From the NCBI GenBank assembly GCA_937920485.1, contig CALETL010000096.1, forward strand, positions 1-11,540: a stretch of DNA of 11,540 bases. Direction: 5' to 3'. The position numbers and the translations under genes were made by a program. The stretch's first letter is position 1. Every line of letters begins with the position of its first letter. The notes under the pieces are model-generated. The model was not told the DNA's origin. It saw only the letters and a program-made list of their open reading frames with translations, and made no database searches. Positions 6,424 to 11,540 of this stretch are shown piece by piece. This stretch comes from an uncultured Phycisphaerae bacterium. GTDB taxonomy: Bacteria; Planctomycetota; Phycisphaerae; Sedimentisphaerales; Anaerohalosphaeraceae.

Positions 6424-7182
6424 ATGGTTGAATTACCAGAAAAATCCGTTGTCATCCGAGTCACATCGCTGACCCGCACCTATAAGGTGGGCTCAGAATC
6501 TGTCCACGCACTTCGGGAAATTGATCTGGATGTTCATCGAAACGAATTTGTCGCGGTCATGGGCCACAGCGGTTCCGGCAAGAGCACGCTGATGAATCTG
6601 CTGGGTTGTCTGGATAAGGCCGACGAAGGCGAGTATGAACTCAACGGGATCAACACGACGAAAATGAACGCGTCACGCCTGGCACATGTTCGCAATCAGC
6701 AAATCGGATTTGTCTTTCAGTCCTTTGAGTTGCTGCCCCGGGTGTCAGCCCTGAAAAATGTTGAACTGCCACTGATCTATTCCGATATACCGTTCTGGCA
6801 GCGGCGAAAACTGGCCAAGCAAGCACTGGAGCGGGTCGGGCTGGGCGACCGGATCACCCACAAACCCAACCAACTCAGCGGCGGCGAAAAACAACGTGTT
6901 GCCGTCGCACGCGCATTGGTCAGCGAGCCCAGTTTACTGCTGGCCGACGAACCGACCGGTAATCTGGACAGCGCCACCAGCGCCGGCATTATGGATTTGT
7001 TTGAACAACTCTACCGAGAGGGCCAGACGATCATCATGGTCACGCATGAAGCCGACATTGCCGCCCATGCCCGCCGTGTTGTGCGAATGAAGGATGGACA
7101 AATCTACAGCGATCTGCCGATCGAACAGGACGCAGCCGTCGAACATAAAAATGCCACTTCGTTTCCGAAGGAGCCGTCATGA
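6424..7182 (+). CDS. MacB/LolD-type ABC transporter ATP-binding protein
   Basis: Cytoplasmic ATPase that powers a mechanotransmission-type ABC exporter. It has 252 residues with all nucleotide-binding motifs: Walker [10 protein letters not shown] (47-55), Q-loop [11 protein letters not shown] (Gln99), signature [15 protein letters not shown] (151-165), Walker B LLLADEP (171-177) with catalytic Glu176, D-loop GNLD (179-182) and switch histidine His208 in MVTHE. The family usually has LSGGQxQR; glutamate replaces glutamine at 155, a common variant. The last 20 or so residues are a polar tail without motifs. The ATG at 6424 has no obvious Shine-Dalgarno sequence, and reinitiation from the upstream gene is plausible. 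Its TGA overlaps the permease ATG (ATGA), so ATPase and permease are likely coupled at equal amounts. In proteobacterial MacB these two parts are one polypeptide; here they are split. Confidence 0.96.
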   Translation: MVELPEKSVVIRVTSLTRTYKVGSESVHALREIDLDVHRNEFVAVMGHSGSGKSTLMNLLGCLDKADEGEYELNGINTTKMNASRLAHVRNQQIGFVFQSFELLPRVSALKNVELPLIYSDIPFWQRRKLAKQALERVGLGDRITHKPNQLSGGEKQRVAVARALVSEPSLLLADEPTGNLDSATSAGIMDLFEQLYREGQTIIMVTHEADIAAHARRVVRMKDGQIYSDLPIEQDAAVEHKNATSFPKEPS

Positions 7183-8444
7183 GACACTTGCTCCTTGCGC
7201 CCTTATTGTTTGTACGCCTGGTCATCCAAAGCGCTCTGCTGGCAACCAGTCAAATCTGGGTCAATAAAACCCGCAGCATCCTGACAACACTGGGAATCAT
7301 CATCGGGGTTGCGTCTGTTTCAGCCGTCATTGCGGCGATGGATGGTATGAATAGCAAGATCATGGAAAACTTCGAGTTATTCGGCACCAAGAAAATATTT
7401 ATGTGGCCGCAACGCCCGAACACCGGTTCCAAAAAGAACGTGGATTGGTGGCAGATTCGATTCAAAACAGAACAGTTCGAGGGACTGACCGAACACTGTC
7501 CCTCGGTCGAATTCAAATCCTTTGTTTCAAATGGAGAGCGTTTACCGGCTCGGTTTGCGGAGAAATCGGTTGAATCCGTTCGCCTCACAGGCGTCGAGGC
7601 CAGTTGGTTCAAAATTGAGAACCGCGCGATTATCATGGGGCGTCCGTTTTCGCATCTGGACGAAACTCAGGGCAGAAAAGTCTGCATTATTTCCAAGAAA
7701 CTGCGAGACAAACTCAATATGGATCGGGAATGCACCGGTGATACCATTTTGATCGGGCATAACACGTTTTTAATCGTTGGGCTGATGGAAGAAAAACCGG
7801 CCATGATGTTTGACAACATGGGCGGCGACAACTATGAAGTGTACATCCCCTTTCAAGCAGCTCGAAAGATGATGAGTAATCGCTGGTTTCAAGTTCTTGC
7901 CAGTTGCAAAAGTGCGGAGGTTGCCGACGATGCCAAAGCGGAAATTCAGTTCTTCCTCAGACGTACACGACAGATCAAACCCGGCGAGCCGGACACGTTC
8001 GGTGTTTTTCTGATGGAAAACGAGGTCAAGAAAGTCATGCAAGTCATGGGCATGGTCTCGCTGGTGGCATTCGGGATCGTCAGTATTTCACTGCTGGTCG
8101 GCGGCATTGGCATTATGAATATCATGCTGGTATCGGTCTCGGAACGGACACGCGAAATCGGATTGCGCAAGGCCGTCGGCGCCAAACCTTCGGCCATCTT
8201 AACGCAGTTCCTGGTCGAAGCAATTGTACTTTGTATGGTCGGCGGGCTGATTGGCATTGGATTGGCATACGGAATTGCAGGACTGATCTCGAAATCCGCA
8301 CCGCTGATGGAAGATACACAGATTCCCGCATGGGCAATTCTTTTATCATTTGGATTTGCCGCCGGCGTTGGAGTCATCTTCGGGATGTTCCCGGCGATCA
8401 AGGCGGCCCGGCTCAATCCGATCGACGCATTAAGACATGAGTAA
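7179..8444 (+). CDS. MacB/FtsX-type ABC transporter permease
   Basis: Inner-membrane permease with four transmembrane helices and one large periplasmic domain, 421 residues. The first helix is at about 35-55 ([20 protein letters not shown]). It is followed by the periplasmic MacB core domain (about 60-280) and three C-terminal helices at about 289-318, 346-370 and 384-405, which make up the FtsX domain. The cytoplasmic loop after helix 2 reads [15 protein letters not shown], the hallmark coupling segment of this family, and the protein ends with [13 protein letters not shown], also typical. Together with the ATPase it forms a type VII (mechanotransmission) ABC transporter that drives periplasmic substrates through the adaptor and outer-membrane factor. 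The substrate is unknown: peptides, lipoproteins or small toxic compounds are all known for relatives. The gene ends 23 bases before the tolC-like start. Confidence 0.95.
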   Translation: MRHLLLAPLLFVRLVIQSALLATSQIWVNKTRSILTTLGIIIGVASVSAVIAAMDGMNSKIMENFELFGTKKIFMWPQRPNTGSKKNVDWWQIRFKTEQFEGLTEHCPSVEFKSFVSNGERLPARFAEKSVESVRLTGVEASWFKIENRAIIMGRPFSHLDETQGRKVCIISKKLRDKLNMDRECTGDTILIGHNTFLIVGLMEEKPAMMFDNMGGDNYEVYIPFQAARKMMSNRWFQVLASCKSAEVADDAKAEIQFFLRRTRQIKPGEPDTFGVFLMENEVKKVMQVMGMVSLVAFGIVSISLLVGGIGIMNIMLVSVSERTREIGLRKAVGAKPSAILTQFLVEAIVLCMVGGLIGIGLAYGIAGLISKSAPLMEDTQIPAWAILLSFGFAAGVGVIFGMFPAIKAARLNPIDALRHE

Positions 8445-8467
8445 GAATTTATAGGGGTTATCAAATC

Positions 8468-10117
8468 ATGAAAAAAATAACAGGCATCATAATATTTGCA
8501 TTATTAACTGTTTTGTTAATCGGCGGTTGTCAGTCTAACGAAGAGGCTCCATTTTATAAAATGAAAGTACCGGTCGAGAAGACCAAGATCATCGAAACCC
8601 TGCCGCTGGAAGAATTTGAATCCGAGGTACAGCCAACCATCACGTCTATTCTTGAGATGCCCGAAGAACCACCGGCCATGATTGATCTGACACTCGAGCA
8701 GTCCCGTGGGCTGGCAATGGAAAACAATCTCGATTTGAAGGTCCAACTCATCGCTCCAAATATCTCTCAGGAAGCAGTGAATGCCGAGCGGGCTAAATTT
8801 GAAGCAGCGTTCTTTTCCAACTTTAACTACTATAAATTCGATCAGCCAAATGTTTCAGTGGTTGATATTGAGGGCTCACAAGGCAACAACACCGACTATG
8901 ATTTCGGTGTCAATCTACCGCTGAAAACCGGCGGAACAATCACGTTTGATCTGGCTGAGAATCGATCATCATCCAACTCGGAAAATGTCTTGATCAATCC
9001 CGTGTATACAAATGATATGGCACTATCGATCAGTCAACCACTGTTGCGAAACGCAGGTGTTCGCACAAATACCCATACCATCCGTATTGCCGAATATAAT
9101 AAATCCATCACCGATGCGAGAACTAAGCTGGAAGTCATCCGTGTGATCGCGGCGATGGATCGTGTATACTGGCGATTATACGCGGCGATCAAACAGCTTG
9201 AGGTGCGCAAGCAGCAATACGACCTGGCCAACGAACAACTTGAACGTGCGAAGCGATTTGTTAACGCGGGTCAGCACGCACAGATCGAAGTTAAACGGGC
9301 CGAAGCTGCAATGGCACAGAGCCTGGAGTCCATTATCTTTGCTGAGAATAATCTTCGAAACCGCCAGCGTGAGATGAAGCTCACATTAAATAAGACCGGG
9401 CTGGAAACCAACAGTGAAACCGCTATTATTCCCACCACCGAACCAAATCCGCTGCACTATACATTCGACGATAAGATTCTGGTTGATCAGGCCATTGAAA
9501 ACCGCATGGAAATGCTCGAGTTGGAACTCGAGATCGCCAAGGCAGTCAGCCAGATCGACTATCTTAAAAATCAGGCACTTCCGATTGTCAATCTCAACTA
9601 CACGTACAATATCAACGCGACCGGTATCACGCGAACCGACTCACAGAACTTGCTTCTCGATAACTACTTTGCTGACCATCGGATCGGCCTGCAACTGAAT
9701 ATTCCGCTGGGCAACGAAGCCGCCAAAAGCAATCTGCGGCAGGCTTATTACCAGCGAAGGCAGGTTCTTGCTTCAAAAGAAGGACGCACCGCCATGATTG
9801 AGGTCGAGGTGCTCAACGCTCTGGACCAACTGGAAACCAATTGGCAGCGGATTTTAGCCGCACGTCAAAGTACGCTGCTGGAAGCCCGCCTGTATGAAGC
9901 CGAGGTGCATCAATTCGAAAACGGCCTGACAACCTCCACCGATGTACGGGAGGCACAAGCCAACCTGACAAACGCCCAAAGCACCGAAATAAACGCGATC
10001 GCCGAGTATCAGATAGCACTGGTGGATTTGGCCTATGCCACCGGTACCCTGCTTGGAGCAGCTCAGGTCGAGTGGGAGCCAGCCGGGACCGAAAAATACA
10101 TGGCAATGCCGGAATAA
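8468..10117 (+). CDS. TolC-like outer-membrane efflux lipoprotein
   Basis: Outer-membrane factor that forms the exit duct of the export complex. It has 549 residues and starts at ATG 8468, with AGGGG about 10 bases upstream. The signal peptide ends in a lipobox (IGGC, acylated Cys21), so the mature protein is probably lipid-anchored as in OprM/CusC-like factors. A polar, glutamate-rich linker of about 50 residues precedes the first outer-membrane efflux domain (starting near IDLTLEQSRGLAMENN). Two long helical segments follow, at about 220-310 (YWRLYAAIKQLEVRKQQYDL) and 440-540 (ALDQLETNWQRILAARQSTL), the second ending VDLAYATGTLLGA. The double domain is the normal family architecture. It is the last gene of the operon. 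Its 3' end resembles a remnant found upstream of the operon. I see no intrinsic terminator after the stop. Confidence 0.93.
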   Translation: MKKITGIIIFALLTVLLIGGCQSNEEAPFYKMKVPVEKTKIIETLPLEEFESEVQPTITSILEMPEEPPAMIDLTLEQSRGLAMENNLDLKVQLIAPNISQEAVNAERAKFEAAFFSNFNYYKFDQPNVSVVDIEGSQGNNTDYDFGVNLPLKTGGTITFDLAENRSSSNSENVLINPVYTNDMALSISQPLLRNAGVRTNTHTIRIAEYNKSITDARTKLEVIRVIAAMDRVYWRLYAAIKQLEVRKQQYDLANEQLERAKRFVNAGQHAQIEVKRAEAAMAQSLESIIFAENNLRNRQREMKLTLNKTGLETNSETAIIPTTEPNPLHYTFDDKILVDQAIENRMEMLELELEIAKAVSQIDYLKNQALPIVNLNYTYNINATGITRTDSQNLLLDNYFADHRIGLQLNIPLGNEAAKSNLRQAYYQRRQVLASKEGRTAMIEVEVLNALDQLETNWQRILAARQSTLLEARLYEAEVHQFENGLTTSTDVREAQANLTNAQSTEINAIAEYQIALVDLAYATGTLLGAAQVEWEPAGTEKYMAMPE

Positions 10118-10126
10118 GCAGAAAAT
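10100..10126 (+). repeat. Direct repeat, copy 2 (tolC-like 3' end)
   Basis: Partner of 4727-4753, 23 of 27 positions identical, covering the codons for MAMPE, the stop and nine bases beyond. The flanking similarity downstream runs to about 10185 with small gaps. Confidence 0.7.
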
Positions 10127-10310
10127 GCTGGATCGATGTATATTTGAGAATGGATATTTTTTGAAGAACCCGGAAAAAACTCATTCCCTGCAACATAACG
10201 GCCATTACAAACTCTGATTAACCACGAACAAACCGGCATAACGCATCGTAAAAGAACCATAACAACCTGCATTCACGCTGAAATATATCGGGAAAATAGG
10301 GATTTTGTAT
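10118..10310. other. Spacer after the efflux operon
   Basis: About 190 AT-rich bases between the tolC-like stop and the next promoter. The first 70 bases resemble the sequence after the gene remnant at 4742-4820. I found no hairpin followed by a T-run, so transcription may end by Rho or read through. Confidence 0.5.
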
Positions 10311-10339
10311 TTGACACTTGTATTTCCGCAGTGTACTTT
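10311..10339 (+). promoter_or_regulatory. Promoter ahead of the small leader frame and phosphatase gene
   Basis: A perfect TTGACA (10311-10316) is followed after 17 bases by TACTTT (10334-10339, 3 of 6 matches). Transcription would start near 10346, about 25 bases before the ATG of the small frame at 10371. A repeated GATAC (10340-10344 and 10347-10351) lies at the expected start site. The -10 is weak, so the promoter may be regulated or recognised differently. Confidence 0.5.
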
Positions 10340-10370
10340 GATACGTGATACATAGAACACGGAGAAAGCT

Positions 10371-10463
10371 ATGGACGGGAAAGAACTTATCTTCGTTGTC
10401 ATTCCAAATCCCCTCACCGGGCCAGATGGTCATATATCTTTATTTAAAGGAGTCCAACATTGA
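10371..10463 (+). CDS. 30-residue small protein or leader peptide, overlapping the phosphatase start
   Basis: A short frame starting at ATG 10371 with GGAG 6 bases upstream. It reads MDGKELIFVVIPNPLTG and ends LFKGVQH before TGA 10461-10463. The stop shares bases with the TTG start of the lipoprotein phosphatase gene (10460-10462), and the phosphatase Shine-Dalgarno sequence lies within this frame. The arrangement is typical of translational coupling, where ribosomes finishing the short frame restart on the next gene. I recognise no family. It has no membrane segment or runs of a single amino acid that would mark a classical attenuation leader. It could be a true microprotein or simply an upstream coupling frame. 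Confidence 0.5.
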   Translation: MDGKELIFVVIPNPLTGPDGHISLFKGVQH

Positions 10464-11540
10464 AACAAATCGCCTTATTCGCCATTATTCTATCTTGTTT
10501 TCTCGCCGGATGTTCATCGACACAGGATCCACTGTCCTCATGGAATGAAGGGGTTGTCAAGCAATCCATTATCGACTTTGTTGACAGAACCACCACTAAA
10601 AGCAGCGATGATTTTGTCGAAGAAGCCGACCGTATCGCCGTCTTTGATAATGACGGTACGCTCTGGGCCGAGCAGCCAATGTATTTTCAGTTGGCGTTTG
10701 TTATGGACCGGCTGTATCAACTGTCGCCGAAACATCCTGAATGGAAAACCACACAACCCTTTAAGGCCGCCCTGGAAAAAGACATGGAAACATTGCACAG
10801 ATACGGGGAAGAAGGGCTCATTGAATTGCTGATGGAAACGCACTCCGGGATGACAGCTGAGCAGTTCGAATCCATCGTTAACGCATGGCTGGCAATCGCC
10901 CGACACCCAACATACAACCGCCTCTATACCGAATGCGTTTATCAGCCCATGCTGGAACTGCTGGAGTACTTGCGGGAAAACGGATTTCAAACCTGGATCG
11001 TCTCCGGCGGCGGCATCGAATTTATGCGGCCCTGGGCACAGCGCGTGTATGGTATCCCGCCGCAGCAGGTCGTCGGCAGCAGTCTGAAGCGACACTATGA
11101 ACTGCGAGACGGTAAGCCGGTGATCCTTCGGCAGCCGGAAATTAGTTTTATCAACGACAAAGAAGGAAAACCCATTGGCATTGTTCAGCATATCGGAAAG
11201 CGCCCGGTGATGGCGTTCGGCAATTCTGATGGTGACTTTCAGATGCTCGAATGGACCACCTCCGGCCCCGGTCCGCGGCTGGGACTGATCGTTCACCATA
11301 CCGACGCTCTGCGCGAATGGGCCTATGACCGGGATTCATCTATCGGCCGGTTGGACCGGGGTCTGGACGAAGCCGAAGCCCGCGGCTGGCTCATCGCGGA
11401 TATGCAGCGGGACTTTAAGAGGATTTTCCCGTTCCAGCCAGAACAACAGGAACCGGAAGAACCGGAAATGGAAGAACTGGAGATGCAGGAAGAAGAGGAG
11501 TTCGTGGAAGAAGAGTTGGAAGAGGAAGAGGAGTTGGAAG
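10460..11540 (+). CDS. HAD-superfamily phosphatase lipoprotein, 3' end outside the window
   Basis: Probable phosphohydrolase exported and lipid-anchored in the envelope. The TTG start at 10460 is supported by AAAGGAG 7 bases upstream and by the signal peptide that follows (KQIALFAIILSCFLAGC, lipobox LAGC, Cys18). HAD motifs are complete: motif I VFDNDGTLW with nucleophile Asp63 and acid Asp65, motif II IVSGGG (Ser182), a motif III lysine candidate Lys247, and motif IV GNSDGD (254-259) with metal-binding aspartates 257 and/or 259. The helical cap lies between motifs I and II (about 70-170). A phosphoserine-phosphatase-like or acid-phosphatase relative is likely; the substrate is unknown. From about residue 326 the sequence turns into a glutamate-rich tail with proline, leucine and methionine, still open at the window edge. 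It is preceded by its own promoter and a 30-codon frame overlapping its start. Confidence 0.88.
   Translation, partial: MKQIALFAIILSCFLAGCSSTQDPLSSWNEGVVKQSIIDFVDRTTTKSSDDFVEEADRIAVFDNDGTLWAEQPMYFQLAFVMDRLYQLSPKHPEWKTTQPFKAALEKDMETLHRYGEEGLIELLMETHSGMTAEQFESIVNAWLAIARHPTYNRLYTECVYQPMLELLEYLRENGFQTWIVSGGGIEFMRPWAQRVYGIPPQQVVGSSLKRHYELRDGKPVILRQPEISFINDKEGKPIGIVQHIGKRPVMAFGNSDGDFQMLEWTTSGPGPRLGLIVHHTDALREWAYDRDSSIGRLDRGLDEAEARGWLIADMQRDFKRIFPFQPEQQEPEEPEMEELEMQEEEEFVEEELEEEEELE

Noticed and set aside
7904..8464. Long frames on both strands within the permease gene
   Set aside because: Both are shadows of the FtsX-domain coding region, whose [15 protein letters not shown] and [10 protein letters not shown] motifs fix the true frame.
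10538..11299. 253-codon minus-strand frame opposite the phosphatase
   Set aside because: The plus strand carries a lipobox and all HAD motifs in order; the minus-strand product shows no domain and is a codon-bias shadow.

Overview
The window reads as a bacterial chromosome segment with a diderm, peptidoglycan-containing envelope. It holds a division/cell-wall gene block on the minus strand (3' end at the left edge), a tripartite efflux operon on the plus strand, and a lipoprotein phosphatase gene running off the right edge. The order mraZ - small gene - rsmH - LysM gene - ftsL-like - ftsI-like, the moderate GC content, and the LysM protein with one N-terminal membrane anchor suggest a Planctomycetota/Phycisphaerae-type lineage. 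This is an inference from recalled gene order and protein style, not a database result, and I hold it at moderate confidence.

Minus strand, 4257 to 1. A promoter with a perfect TTGACA -35 is overlaid by TGGGA/TGGTA boxes about 10 bp apart, the layout expected for MraZ autoregulation. It drives mraZ, an unrecognised 69-aa gene with a strong ribosome binding site, rsmH (16S rRNA C1402 methyltransferase), a membrane-anchored protein with two LysM domains, an FtsL-like bitopic protein, and an FtsI/PBP2-class transpeptidase. The transpeptidase overlaps the FtsL-like gene by ATGA and is cut by the window edge before its KTG motif. All gaps are short or overlapping, so this is one operon.

Intergenic 4258-5014. 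This divergent spacer is AT-rich and contains three tandem 9-mers, a 12-bp perfect palindrome, a diverged direct repeat, and a coding-like scrap ending in AMPE-stop. The scrap matches the 3' end of the tolC-like gene 5.4 kb downstream, which suggests an eroded paralogous copy.

Plus strand, 5015-10117. A MacA-like membrane fusion protein, a MacB/LolD-type ABC ATPase, a separate MacB-type permease (ATGA overlap with the ATPase) and a lipoprotein TolC-like outer-membrane factor form a complete inner-membrane-to-outside export machine in one operon. The substrate cannot be read from the sequence.

Plus strand, 10311 to the end. A second TTGACA promoter precedes a 30-codon open frame with a good Shine-Dalgarno sequence. 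Its TGA overlaps the TTG start of a HAD-superfamily lipoprotein phosphatase, whose C-terminus becomes a long glutamate-rich tail at the window edge.

No tRNA, rRNA, CRISPR array, insertion sequence or convincing intrinsic terminator was seen.
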